Source of the DNA: Ectocarpus siliculosus
Taxonomy: Eukaryota; Sar; Phaeophyceae; Ectocarpales; Ectocarpaceae
NCBI GenBank assembly: GCA_000310025.1
Contig: FN647968.1
Location: forward strand, 183,388 to 234,644
Reading direction: 5' to 3'
DNA length: 51,257 nt
Under the pieces are notes generated by a model. It did no database searches. It was not told where the DNA came from and saw nothing but the letters and a program-made list of their open reading frames with translations. Positions 1 through 12,900 of the stretch are shown piece after piece (the first letter of the stretch is position 1; every line of letters starts with the position of its first letter). The position numbers were made by a program, and so were the translations under genes.

Positions 1-1379
1 CAACCAGATGCAACTTCATCTTGCGGTTGGGTTTGCTCACTGACTACTCTGTAGATACAGCGGTCCCTTTGAGAGAAGGCCCGTGTATACACAAGCTTGG
101 TGTAAGATGCCCCGATCGTCACAAGGAAACTGGAATGCGCTCTTCCTCGAGTTTGTTTATGCTTGCGGTAAACGATGAATGTGAGCGTGTGGGTGGGGCT
201 GCTTTACAGCAGCGAGAGGTTGCGCGGGAAGTTGATGAAAAAAAAAACGCAGATTACCTGCCCTTTCGAAAATTCGAAGAATGTGCTTCTTGGTGGGGAA
301 GTGCATTGGACCGCGTGGCGTATGCATCTGGCCGTTTCGGACAAAAACAAAAAAGCCCGTGCTGTGTCGCGTTTGTTTGTTATAAGGGGGGGTATACCCA
401 TGTTATTGCGACATGCAACATCGACCGCGTGTGTTCGTCCCACATCTATTCCGGCGCCGGTTTACAAGCAAACCGAGTTCCCAATTACCCAACCAAGTGC
501 ATTCAGACCACACCCGTACTTTTTTGTCTTTTCGTCGAGTTGTATGTGTCATCACTGCATGATGCTCCTTCTTCTCCACGTAGGTGTTGCTTGAAGGTGG
601 TGGTGGTATGCATGCAACCGCGGTATATAGCAGCAGCAGCAGCAGTATACAACAATGAGTAGAAAGCACACACTACAGCAGTACAGGAGCCAACAAAGGG
701 TTGCTAGAATCTATCTTGCTGGACTTATTATGGAGAGTGAATGAGCGTGATGGTGATGGTTCGTGCGGTCCTCACGGGGCGGCTGGGAATTTTTCAACCA
801 TTTCTGCCAAGGCGCTAGGTCAGCACCCAGCGCTGCAGCAGCAGCTCTCAGAGCTTGTTGTTCCTGCGCCGAGATCCATCTGCTGTTGGTAGCAGTTATT
901 TTTCAGAATGGATGGGAGCTAACTGACGCGAGAATGGATGGGATGCCGCATCCTTGGTCAAACATGTCGAAGCTAGCTGCAAGATGTCGCTGTGCTGCTC
1001 TCATGCTCTGACTGGGACTTCTCGCATGTGGCTGCCTGGGCACTGGGCACCTGCGCAGTCTAGAGAAGTATACTGACCTAGATTGTACATACTGTAGAGA
1101 CATGTAAATAATACATGTAATACGAAGCCGAAGCAGGTAGATTTACATCTCGGCGGCCTGCAGAGAGAGGCGGGCACGGGGTGCACGCGCCCGTGCACGC
1201 GTTTTTTGGGGGGGTTTGAAGTTCTGCTGAGATTCGGAACCAACCAGCAGAGTTCGGGATTCCGTGCACCAAGTCACACATCACCATATTATAATACTAC
1301 AGCAGTATGCAGCAGTATCCCCTCATACCCTCTCACACATAATGGTAGGCTACAGCAGCAGCAACGAAAGAACGAACAA
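1..1379. other. No supportable gene
   Basis: Open frames here are short, overlap on both strands and show no recognisable domain or paired splice signals. A (CAG)n run lies near 630-645. It may be intergenic or intron sequence of a gene starting outside the window. Confidence 0.5.
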
Positions 1380-1683
1380 TGACGCGATTCTCTGCTCTTT
1401 ACGCCGCCTTGTTTGCGGGGGCCGTGACATCGGGCACTCGCGTGTCGTCGACGTGGGGAGCTGCACCGAGTTCGCAGCCGTAGACCGCAAGGAAGGTCGA
1501 AACCGAGGTGACGATCACCGCGAGGCCGACTTTGCTTGCGACGAGTACACGAGCCTGTCGATCCGCAGCGACATGGTGCTCAAGTCTTCGGTGGGCAAGG
1601 TGACCTTCACCAACTTTGCGCTGAAGGTGTACGGGTCGCTTACGGTGGAGCCGGACGTGGTGTTCACTGGGGTGTCTCTCGTG
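1380..1683 (+). pseudogene. First exon of a secretory-type protein with broken reading frame
   Basis: The ATG at 1380 opens a typical signal-peptide start (MTRFSALYAALFAGAVTSG), but that frame stops at a TAG near 1482. The next frame, from about 1465 to the donor, reads like real protein: it contains ACDEYTSLSIRSDMVL and then FTNFALKVYGSLTVEPDVVF. A short stretch (VETEVTITA, about 1498-1524) fits the same style but lies back in the ATG frame, so at least two frame changes are needed. The exon ends at a good donor (GTG|gtaagt at 1684). The alternation of hydrophobic strands and turns resembles right-handed beta-helix (pectin-lyase-like) secreted proteins; that is inference. No downstream exon was found before the retrotransposon. 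Either a decayed gene head or a draft sequence with indels. Confidence 0.4.
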
Positions 1684-1975
1684 GTAAGTGGTGAGCGTCA
1701 ACCTCATGCAACGGTCATGTCGAGACAATCATTTTTTTTTTTTCTTGTCTTCACTTCAAGTCAGCGCTCATAGCACTACAGTAGTGCCGTTTACTCCAAC
1801 CCGTGGTCACACAGAACAACCCCTCTCTACCCTCCCATCCTGCGGTACTTTGCCTTCGATTTTCAATGCGAGAAGAGTTCAGCACTCTCTTCCCTCTGTG
1901 TACACACGAACTAGCGCTATCCACTAGGCCAGGAGCGGAAGCGAGAGAAAAGCTCACTTTTTGCAAGAAAAGCTC

Positions 1976-2047
1976 GCTTGCGTCGGGATTCGAACCCCTG
2001 ACTTGACCTCTAGAAGGTTTCGAGGATACCAACTAGACCACCGGGGG
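1976..2047 (-). tRNA. tRNA-like sequence (tRNA pseudogene or SINE head)
   Basis: On the minus strand there is a clear box A (TGGTCTAGTTGGT, positions 8-20 in tRNA numbering) and a perfect box B (GGTTCGAATCC). Their spacing gives T33, a TCT anticodon and A37 in register, suggesting an Arg(TCT)-like or Glu-like ancestor. The acceptor stem does not pair, the D stem is poor and only the outer anticodon-stem pairs form, so a working tRNA is unlikely. A second box-A-like sequence (TGGCCTAGTGGATAGCG) lies at 1914-1931 on the same strand without a good box B. This fits a tRNA-derived SINE or a composite of decayed tRNAs. Confidence 0.5.
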
Positions 2048-2159
2048 GACGATAGCCCGCCTGAATCAGAATTCACCGCAGCAGCAGCAGGGTCGGTGCA
2101 GCCTGTACTTTCTGGCAAGGAGCTATACATAGGATCGTTTAATTTGCATAAAGGGAGCA

Positions 2160-2245
2160 GGCCAAAGAGAGAGAGAGCGAGAGCGGGCACGAAAGGGAGA
2201 GAGCGAGCGAGAGCGAGGGCGCGAGAGCGCTAGAGAGACCGAGAG
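2160..2245. repeat. GA-rich low-complexity tract
   Basis: Imperfect (GA)n/(CGAGAG)n purine-rich stretch between the tRNA-like sequence and the retrotransposon. Confidence 0.75.
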
Positions 2246-2639
2246 ATGTTTTACCTAAAAGGCGGCCAAATGCGGAAAATGGAAAAGGTACTGAAGACGT
2301 ATGTTGTTGAAGCAGATGCCACCACCGCACACTTGGAACATACCTCGAACATACACACTGCACAGCAACCTTTTGTACTACTATGCATACATACAAAATG
2401 TAGCACAATTTGTCGCTGGTGTTGTACTTGGACTGTAGACTTACATATATCCTCATCCTCTTCAGAGAGCTTTCGACAAAGTCCTACACTACATATACTT
2501 CCACGCTTCTCTTGCACGGACAGGGGGGGATCACATCTGTTACAGCTGTCAGCAGACCCTTGTCTCTATCACGTGTAACCAGCGGTGGGCGAGGTTCTTC
2601 AGCACCCTACTCAACACCAAATCCCCCACCCTGAACCCA

Positions 2640-4770
2640 GACATCATCGAACGAGTGACGCAGCGGCCAGCGACACGTGACACTCAACGGTTGGGAGAGG
2701 TGCCAGAACTCGAGGAGGTGAAACGGGCAACGAAAGACCTCAAGAACTGGAAGGTACCCGGCCATGACTCCCTCCCTGCCGAGTTGCTCAAGATCGATGA
2801 CGACGAACCCTTCGTCCTGGGGCACCTCTATACCATCCTCGTAAAGGTGTGGAACGGAGGAGACATTCCGTAAGAGTGGAAGGATGCAACCATCAAGGTG
2901 CTGTACAAGAAGGGTGGCCGGTCCAACTGTAACAACTACAGGGGGATTTCGCTACTATCTCAATTAGGCAAGGTCCCCATCAAGATCATCACCAACCGTC
3001 TAAGCGCCTTCTGCGAAGCCAACAACATCCTCCCGGAGGAACAGTGCGGATTTCGACCCGGGAGATCCACCGTCGACATGCTTTTCGTCGTGCGCCGCCT
3101 CCAGGAGCTGGGGCGGAGAAAGAAAATACCGCTCTACATGTGCTTCGTCGACTTGAAGAAGGCGTATGATTCGGTGGACCGAGAGATGCTATGGGAGGTG
3201 CTGGCCAGGGCCGGGATTCCCGCGAAGCTGATCAAAGTCATCCGCCAATTCCACGATGGAATGCGCGCCCGGGTGCGCACGGACGACGGAGCGATAGGTT
3301 CTTCGTCACACAGGGCGTGCGACAAGGATGTGTGCTATCCCCACTGCTGTTCAACATCTTCTTCGCCGAGGGCCTCAAGGTCGTCGTCATCCGATTCAGC
3401 GAGGATGGTGTTGTTCTGCGGAACCTGGTGTGTTTGGAGGAGGGGAACACGGAAGCGGGGGGGGGGAGGAGGAGAAACCCCTTGACCGAGTACGGAGGGC
3501 AGTATGGGGGATGCTGTATGCCGATGATGCCGGCGTCGTATCGAGGTGTGCAGAAGGACTGGCGAGAATGATGACCATCATCGTTGAGGTGTTCGGGGAG
3601 TTCGGGCTAACGGTGTCGGAGAAGAAGACGGAGACGCTCCTGATACGCGCGAAGGACAAGCCGACTACAACAGCACAGCCCCCCCCGCCTCCACCGCTGA
3701 CCATCGAAGCCGCGGGACAGAAATACACCTAGACGACCGAGTTCCGGTACCTCGGTGGCCTCGTCAACGAACATGGCGACCTCACCCGGGAGATCAACTA
3801 CAGGAGCAGAGGAGCGTGGGCGTACCTCAGGCGATATGGCCGGGAGCTCTTCGACAGACCGAAAGCGCCATTCCGACTCAAGATCCGCCTGCTCCAGGCG
3901 GAGGCGATGGAGGCACTGCTGTACGGCTGCATGACATGGCGACCACTCCGCGGCCACTATCAGACGCTACGGTCGACACACCACCGACTGCTCTGCCGAG
4001 TTATCGGGTAAAAGCGCAAGAAAGACACCTACCGGCAGCTCTCTTACGCCCAGACGCTGAAGAGGGTCGAATGCCAAAGCGTTGAAGCCACGATCCGACA
4101 ACGACGCCTACTGTTCGCGGGAGCACTGGCAAGGTAGCCCGACGGGCGACTCCCGAAACGACTGATGCTCGGCGAACTGGCGGGGGGGGAGAAGCGACGT
4201 AGGGGGGGACAGGAGCAGAACTGGCCGAAGTGTGTGTTCGACGACCTGAAGGCATGCGGGGCCGACCACGGATCTACGAAAACCGATCCATGTTGTCTCG
4301 GAATCCCGGTACCGAAAGACACGGCACCGAAGTTAAAGTGGACGGAAGCCGCGAAGGTGGAGGGGGGAGTATCCTGGCATGCGGCGGTGCTGCAGGGAGC
4401 TGAGAGGTTCATGACCTCCTGGCACGAGAAGGAAGAAGAGGCCAGCCTACAACGAGCGCTCAAACGAAACCACAAGCCAACAACCAATGGGGCAGGAGAA
4501 GTGTTACCTCGATCGCCTGCAAAGCACAACGGTGGAGTCCTCACATGGCGGATATCCTGATGACGCAGCTCCATCGAGGACTCCGCAGGCTATCGGGGTG
4601 ACGTTCTCGTCTTTGAGTGGCAGCACCACTTTTCACCCGTGTTTGCCCGACTACCTTAGTGTCTTTCTGGAACAGGCTCTTGAAACAACCGTTAGAGAAG
4701 TTCCAACAATCAATCTCTCTCGTGTCCCCGGACTCAGCTGGAGGCCATGGAGGTGGCGGCAGGGGTAAGG
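2640..4770 (+). mobile_element. Decayed LINE (non-LTR retrotransposon) reverse transcriptase ORF
   Basis: The order of motifs is that of a LINE ORF2 reverse transcriptase: a KNWKVPGHDSLPAELLK segment (2745-2795), [15 protein letters not shown] (2932-2976), [13 protein letters not shown] (3049-3087), the palm motif A with [20 protein letters not shown] (3143-3202), [17 protein letters not shown] (3307-3358), the catalytic YADD box (3520-3531), and the thumb-region EFRYLGG motif (3739-3759). It is broken: a TAA at 2871, a frame change near 3290-3300, another near 3480, and stops near 3730, 4009 and 4135. The coding-like 3' part runs to about 4560, ending with a basic stretch. I saw no endonuclease domain upstream, so it is probably 5'-truncated. 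A diverged copy of its 3' part lies at about 36220-36480. It sits directly upstream of the headless cullin. The 3' limit is approximate. Confidence 0.9.
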
Positions 4771-5070
4771 GTACGATTGAGCCGATGCCATTTGGCGGAA
4801 AGTGTCAGGCCAGCGGACTGGCTGACATAGGTTGACCTCCGTGCCAAAAAAAGCAAACAAATATACCTTACGTCATGCCCCATGCCGCGCAAGTTGCTGT
4901 CTCGACCAACTGTTCCGCTGCTCGTACTGGGCATATGGATACTTCCGCCTCGTCATGAGGTAAAGTCAAGGTATTGTCTGCCCCATCTCTCTGCGTCTTC
5001 CCCCATTGAAACTTTTCTGTCTTCCTTACGCGTTGTGTTTGCGATCTGCATGATGACGTCATGAATGCAG

Positions 5071-6601
5071 TACCTGTCGGGGACGGTGGTGAACGCCCTG
5101 AGGGAGCAGCACGGGGAGTTCCTTCTGAAGGAGCTCGTGCGAAGGTGGTCCAACCACAAGATCATGAACCAGTGGATGCAGAAGTTCTTTCAGTACCTCG
5201 ACAGGTGAGCAGCTGGTTTTTGGCTTTTCGGGAAATCAGATCAACCTTCGAGGAGTGTGGCATCGTACAGTACCGCCATCGCTCCTCGGCGAAGGCCATT
5301 CCTCGGCGATTCCTGTGTTGGCCTTGACAACGCGCCCAACGGCCCGCCTCCGAACCGTGATATTTTTCCGGCGTCACCCACCTAATTTTTCGTCGCCCTC
5401 TGAAACACCTTTTGATGTATTGGCGATGGGATAACAACTGCCAGACTTTTTTGTCGTTTTGCATACGTCGCCTTGAGCCGATCCCAGCCGAGGGCTTGGC
5501 GATACAGCAGCCGGTTTTGTGTAGCTCATGGTGATGTTGTCGGGGGGGAGTAGCAGCTGCTACTGCTGTACTCGTGGCAAAAGTGACTTAACATCCCAAA
5601 CCCATGCCGCTAGAATTCGAAGCATGGGGTTTGGAGGTAACTTGCCGCAGAATTACCTGCTGGCCACCTACCGCTTTTGTAGAGAACATGCCAGTGCCAG
5701 ACTCAAAACTCGAAAAAAAATTACGTTGAGAGTTTAATGCTGCCATGAATGCTATGCGTACCACAACAGTCGCACTTTTTTTTTCTCTTCTGTGTGATGT
5801 ATGTATCTACCTCGAACGTAATGCAATGCAGGTACTACGTGAAGCACCACTCGTTGCCATCGTTGAAGGAGGCGGGGCTGAAGCACTTCAAGACGCTCGT
5901 CTACGATGCCGTCAAGTCGGTGCGTGTTTCGTGCCATCTCTTCTCGGGCGGTGGCATTTTCCCGCGGGTGTCTTGACTTGTCTGCGTTTTTTTCCAAATC
6001 CGTTGATGCTGTTGTTGCTGTTCTTGTTGCTGTTGTCCCTCGCGTTCTTTTGGCGGCTGTTTCCCACGGTTCTATTGACTTTACTGCGATTTTGTCCATC
6101 TTGGTCGTCGTTGCTGCATCTGCAGTCCCTCGCGTTCTCTTGGCGGCATCTTCCCACGGTTCTCTCGAATTGACTCCGGTTTTTTCCACTTCAGTCGTTG
6201 TTGCTGCGTCGTTGTTGCTGCGTCTGCAGTCCCTCGCGTTCTCTTGGCGGTATGTTCCCACGGTTCTGTTGGCTTGACTGCGGTTTTTTCCACCCCAGTC
6301 GTCGTTGCTGCGTCTGCCGTCCCTCGCGTTCTCTTGGCGGTATTTTCCCACGGTTCTCTCGACTTGACTGTGTTCCACCTCTGCTGCTGTCCCTTGCGTG
6401 CTCTCTCGGGCTTCGTCGCGTGCGGTGTTGTGTACTGTACGTGCGTGTGCTTGTTTCTCTTAGACGGTGGTGAACGCGATGCTGGACGTAATCAACAAGG
6501 AGAGGGAAGGGACCATCATCGACCGACCGCTCATTGGGTGAGTAGAGGAGAGAGAGGGACGAGGGAATGTTGGAAAGACACTCACAGAACACAGAAAAGA
6601 G

Positions 6602-6686
<85 letters not shown>

Positions 6687-8882
6687 TAGAGAGAGAGAGA
6701 GGGAGGCCGGAGTACGTATCCTAATTTTAAGTTCTTAACTCCTCTGTATTTGCATCATTACATCTTTTTTTCAGATCGTGCGTGGAGTTGTTCGAGTCGA
6801 TGGGGATGGCTACGCTGGACTAGTACGTGGCGGACCTCGAGGAGGCTCTCCTGGCCAACACCAAGGACCACTACACCAGGAAGAGCCAGGAGTGGATAGC
6901 GACAGACCCCACGCCGGACTACATGATCAAGGTGCCGTATCTTGTAGACAGGATCGAATTGGATTTTAGTAGGCAAGAGGTCGGTATTGTAAGGAAGAGC
7001 CAGGAGTGGATAGAGCCAGACTCCACGCCCAACTACGCGATCAAAGTGTTTTTTCTAACAATACACGCGCTAAAGCTGGAGCAAGGGCACTGCTAGTATT
7101 TTCATTTTCTTTCTGCGTTCCCCTTGTTGTTGTTGTGTGCCACGTGGTATGGCACTTTGAGACCCACGTGCAAGAAAAGCTGGTGCGCTTCTTCCTGTTT
7201 TTTGTTGTTGTCCTTGTTTCAGGCGGAAAACGCCCTGGAGGCTGAGAACTTCGGGTGGACAACTACCTCAACCCTTCCACGGAGGCGAAGCTGCTAAGTG
7301 TCTGCGACGACGAGATGCTCGAGAAGAGGTGGGCAGGGCAGAGCGCAACTCGACGGGTTGGACACCGAATCGGCGGTTTTGGAAGAGTAGTAGACGTGTC
7401 TGGGAGCATGAAGGGGGGACAGCCTACGTGTGATTTTGGTTTTATTGGGACGTTGGGTGGTTGGGAGCATGACACCGAATTGGCGGTCTTGAAAGAGTAG
7501 TAGACGTGTCTGGGAGCATGAAGGGGGGACAGCCTACGTGTGATTTGGTTTTGTTGGGACGTCATGGGTGGAGTTTATGGTTGGGAGCGTGAGGGGGCAG
7601 CCTGGTGCGGGAATTGGTGGTTTGTAGTTGATATTGTTGCGAAGTCCGTGTCGGGTGTAGTTTGTAAGCGTGCCCGTGTAACTCAAGAACTCTGTAGGTA
7701 CGAAGAAGTAATCGAACTATTGAGTTTTTTTACCTTCGTTTGGTGTCGTTGTCTTGGCTTGGCACCACGCAGAGAGAAGATCTTGCTCGAGAAGGCAGGC
7801 AGCGGGTGCAAGGTCCTCCTGGCCAACGACAAGTCCGACGACCTCAGCCGGACGTACCGCCTCTTCAACCGCCTCCCCAAGGGGCTGGAGCCCATGGCAG
7901 AGATCATCAAGGACCACATCACCGAGGTAGGTCTTGTCTCGTTTCAGGCGCACACACGCGGCGCATTATTGTGTTACTGCGCGAAACGCCCCGCTGCTCT
8001 GTGAGGCGCCCAGAAGTGAGGATTCAGATTGAGCTAATAATACTCATCCCTTTTGTGTACGATCGAACACAAAACAAACACAAACAAACGCAAACTGAGG
8101 ATTCAGGTTGAGCTCAAACACTCACCTCTCTTGTGTAAGATTGTAGACAAAACAAACGAAAAGTGAAGAAATGACCCCACCCCACGGCTTGGTCTTTTTT
8201 GTACAGATGCGGAACGAGATCATCAAGCGACCGGGGGCCAAGATCGAGGGTGGGGAGAAGGACATCAACCAGGACCCCAACTTCGTGAAGGAGCTGCTGG
8301 CCCTGCACGGCAAGTACATGGCCGTCGTCAACGACCAGTTCGTGGGAAACTCGCTGCTGCAGAAGGCGCTCGCCTCTGACGGGGCGCCGCGGGTTGCGTC
8401 GGGGGGGGTGGGGGTGTTCCGACCCTGCTGTTTCTGGCTCCGGTGTGCTTACGGGGGGGGGAGGGCGCCGCGGGTTGCGCATATGTGGCAGGTGTTCCTT
8501 CCCTGCTATTTTCTGTCTCCGGTGTGCCTCCGGGACGATGATCGGGGGGGGGGGGCGTTAGTCGCGTAGTGTGTGTGTGTTCCGTCCCTGCTATTTCTGG
8601 CTCCGGCATGCCTCCAGGACACTGATCGGCGTGCGGGGGTTGTGTGGGCAGGGGTTTCTTCCTTGATGTTTTTTTTTGCTCTGGTGTGCCTGCGGGACAA
8701 TGATCGTGATCGAGGGGATGATGAACGATACACCATTGCTATTGCTATCTGTTGCAGGCGTTCGTGGGCTTCGTGAACCGCGACGTGGGCAAGTTTAAGA
8801 ACGCCGACTTGATGTGCAGCTTCTGCGACCGCATCATGAAGACGGGGGGGGAGAAGCTCGGCGATGCGGGGTGGGTGTTGGG

Positions 8883-8950
<68 letters not shown>

Positions 8951-9940
8951 TCTCTCTTTGTGCGTTCTTTATTTTTGTTACGGTGATAGCATCGATCGCA
9001 CAGCTGGCCAATGAACAGACATGATCCTCAGTGGCGGCCGGTGATACCGAAAAAGCCCTTCTGAAGGCCATGTGTGTGTATGTCCTTGGATAGGTATCGT
9101 CGGCCGCGCTAACCAGCAGCTGACCAATGAAACTATGCCTCTGCTGTCGCTTCTCCGTAGACGTTGCTGACCCGACGTTCCCCCTTGACGTCCTCTGAAC
9201 TTGCCTGGACTGGCCATACGCCGGTCATCAGGTAGAGGAGTATCTGGCGAAGGTGGTTCAGCTTTTCTCCTACCTGGCGGACAAGGATCTCTTCGCGAAA
9301 ATCTACCGCAACCAGCTTGCCAGGCGTCTGCTCAACTCGCGCTCTGCGTCGGACGACATGGAGAGGCTCATGATTGGTGCGTTTAGTTTGTTTGTTGTGT
9401 TCGTTGTTTTTCCGAACCAGTACGTCCCCACAACGTATTCCTATGCATGCTGGACTTGCTGGACGGCTGTTGTAAACAGTGCGTGTTTTACTATTTTTCT
9501 CATAATAAATAACAATACTTTTTATTGCAACCAGGTACATGTTACGTCCTTTTACTCTTGGCGACGTACCCGAGTTGCGGGACAATAGTTTGTAAAAATC
9601 CTTTTACAGCACGTGGCCCACGCGCTGTCATCCAACGTTGGTTGTTGCTGGTGTACTTCTTTGGCATACAAGTGAGTTTTATGTCTTTTACCCTCTTTTG
9701 CCGAATTCTTCTTCGTGTGGTGGCGAAAACCTTTAGGCAAGCTCAAGCTCAAGTGCGGGTCGCAGTTCACGTTTAAGATGGAGGGTATGATGAACGACTT
9801 GGCCATCGGCGGCGACCACGAGGCCGCCTTCTCGGCGTACCTGAAGGACGGGCAGGAGACCAGGAAGATCGACGTCGCCAAGATAGACTTCAACGTTCAG
9901 GTGTGTAGTAGTGGTGCTATCGGTACTTGTTGTTGTTGTT

Positions 9941-9978
<38 letters not shown>

Positions 9979-12900
9979 CACTGCGCTAACCGGCTGACCA
10001 ATGAGAATACGTCAGTCATACAGCGGGATAACAAACGCGCGAACACGCCTTGAGTCCAACTGTGTGTGTGTCGCAAAGACAACTAAAAACAACAACGAGG
10101 ACGACGACGACCATCACAACGGCAACGGCAAACGAAACCTGCAACTATTAGTGTATCCTCTCATCTACTGTACCTTCTCTTGTTGCAGGTGCTTACGACG
10201 GATTACTGGCCAGCGTACAAGCCGATGGAAGTGACACCCCCTTCCACGATGAAGGAAGTGCACCGAGGTCTTCAAGAAGTACTACGCCGAGACCACGTCG
10301 TGAGTTATTGCAGTGCAATAAGCAAGTCTAACATGATTCTTTTTTTTTTGTTGACTCAAGGTCACATGGATTTGAAGCAGATCGTCAACGGGCAGTACTA
10401 GGAAGGATATTTTTTGAGATTGTTCATGTTTTGTTTTTGTTGTTGCCAGTTTTGAAAGAACCGATATCGAGACGACGTACGGAGTACACGGGAATGTAAG
10501 AAAATATGCGTCTAATTTAGACCTTGCAAGCATGCACGATACAGTGCCTTGGTTGTTTCTCACTGGCATCGTTTTTCACGTGCCCGATCCCTGAATATCC
10601 CCCCTTTCTGTGTCGATATCCTTGTCGGTCGTATCCGTCCTATCCACCGTTACGGCAACGCCTGCGTAAGGATGCGGCGTCCCTCCCCTCCCTCTGTCCA
10701 ATCATCGTTCACTAACCACGCCGCCACCGATGGAAAATACCTTTCACAGCAAACGCCGCCTGGGGTGGTCGCACACACTCGGAAACGTGACTATCCGGGC
10801 CAAGTACCAGAAGTCCTACGACTTGCAAGTCACCACTCTCCAGGTCAGTTGATAGCCTTCGCAGGGTTTTCCTATCAAGTACTAATCCTGTTGGATAAAC
10901 CATGCAATCGGGGAAGTTAGGTTAGGGTTTGCGTTAGGGAATTGGGGTCTGTTTTCGCAAAACTTAAGTGTGTCACGAAGGAGGCGGTCCCTCCAGGTAC
11001 AGTATATATTGCGACACGCAGGATAGGGTTAAAAGTTACAGGGTTTGTGGTGCGGACCGGCGCTGCTGACGCCAGTCGGGAGATAGTGACAAGTCTCCTA
11101 GTCGTGAGGAATCTCCCACACTGACGGTGGTGCGGAATCTACGACAGCACACGTGCGGATCGTGAGAAACTTACTTGCCACACTGACCGCGGGGAGAGGA
11201 ATCTACGATGCTGCTGCCTGGGCCGTGCAGATTGCCGTCTGGCAGCCGTCGACAAAGCTCGTTTCATTCTCGTCGTAGAGGTTGACGTATTGCTGCTGTG
11301 TGAACCCACCCTGATGTTGTACTTTTCCCTCCCATGCTCGGTGTTGGGCACGGTTTTCGGCTCTGCTGGTGGTGCGGGTGATTCGTTTGGTCCTGCAACT
11401 TGCTTGTGTGTGCTTGTTTTCTTGTCTTCTTTCAATTAGCAATGAATCATTTTCATTTTTTGGATTGGTCGAATGCATATCGTCGCCGCCCTCCCTCCCT
11501 TTTCAGGCGTGTTGCCTGATGGTGTTCTTCGTTCCGTGTACAACTCTGTTTGTTTTTTTATTTTTGTTGTTGGTTGATCGAACGCGTGTCGTCGCCGCCC
11601 TCCCTCCCTATCCAGGCGTGTTACCTGATGGTGTTCAGCAAGGAGACCAACACCCTGGTCCTGGGAGAGGTGAGCCAGCGCCTCCACCTGCCCGACGACA
11701 CCGTGAAGCGGATACTGCACAGCCTCAGCTGCGGCAAGTGCAAGGTGCTCAAGAGAGAGGGACAGGGGGGCCGCATCAAGGCAACGGACAAGGTGTGTGC
11801 TCGAGAAAGAGGGGAGGGGGGGGGGGGGGGGCGTAGTCAGTTCGACGGAGAAAGGTGGAGTGGGGGGGCAGGGAACCAACCTTTTTGAATTTTTTTCCCA
11901 ACCTTGGGTCCCCCCCCAACCCCGTAATTGACGCCCCCCCTAATGCCCCGGGGGATTTTTTTTTTCATGGGGCACCCATGCCCCTTCCCCCGGGACAAGT
12001 TTTTCTTCTTACGGGGGGTTATTCCCCCCCCCCCCCCCGTTTTTTTCATTTTTTGGAAAAGTCCAAGAAATGAAAAAAACCCCCCTTTTTCGGGATATAA
12101 CCCCAGTTGGGGGGGAGGGGTTGAAGTTTTTTCAGGGAATGGGGGAAATTTTTTTGTCCCCATGCCCCCCCCCCCCCCCTCCCTGCCTCTTTCGGTGACG
12201 CCATCCCGCCACCACTCCTATGCGCTTGCGTCCGCAGTTCGCCTTCAACGCGTCGGTCAACTGCCCGCTGCGCAAGTTCCGCATCCCGATGGCCTCGCTC
12301 GAGGAGAGCCACAACCCCAAGCGAGTGGAGGAGGACAGAGGGTGAGAACGAAATAAAAGAAAAGAACAGAATGAGGCGTGTACCGCACCAGGGTGTTTGG
12401 TTGTGTGGTGTAGCATTCGATTGTCACGTGTGGGGGTTGGTGTCATGGGTTGATGGGTGTATGGGTTGTCGGATGTGTTGGGTGTATGGGTTTGGTGTAT
12501 GGGGTGGGCGGAAGAGCCGGGTGTATGGCTTGGGTGAAGTGAGTTGGGTGGGTGGATTGGGTGTGTGGGTTAGTGGGGTGGTGGCAGCAGCTCTGGTCGC
12601 GCTTCTGCTGTGTCATGCCGCAAGTTTCGTGTGAGACCCTCCACGAGAGAGACCCTAAGAAAAGGCCCCACAACGCGCCCTCTGTCATATATACTAGACC
12701 AGTTTGCCATGTCATGACGTCTACCGGATTATATGCTATCCCTTTCCCCTCACCCCCCCCTCCCGTCTCTCTTGTTTTCCACCTCTACCGTGTTTTTTTC
12801 GTTTTTTTTAGCATTGCGATCGAGGCGGCGATCGTTCGCATCATGAAGGCGCGCAAGACGATCGGACACCCTCAGCTGGTAGCGGAGGTGCTGAGCCAGC

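Noticed and set aside
21-662. 213-codon plus-strand open frame
   Set aside because: Overlaps other open frames on both strands, has no domain, and ends in simple (CAG)n-type sequence.
1976-2047. Functional tRNA-Arg(TCT)
   Set aside because: Acceptor, D and part of the anticodon stems do not pair, despite good boxes A and B and a plausible anticodon position.
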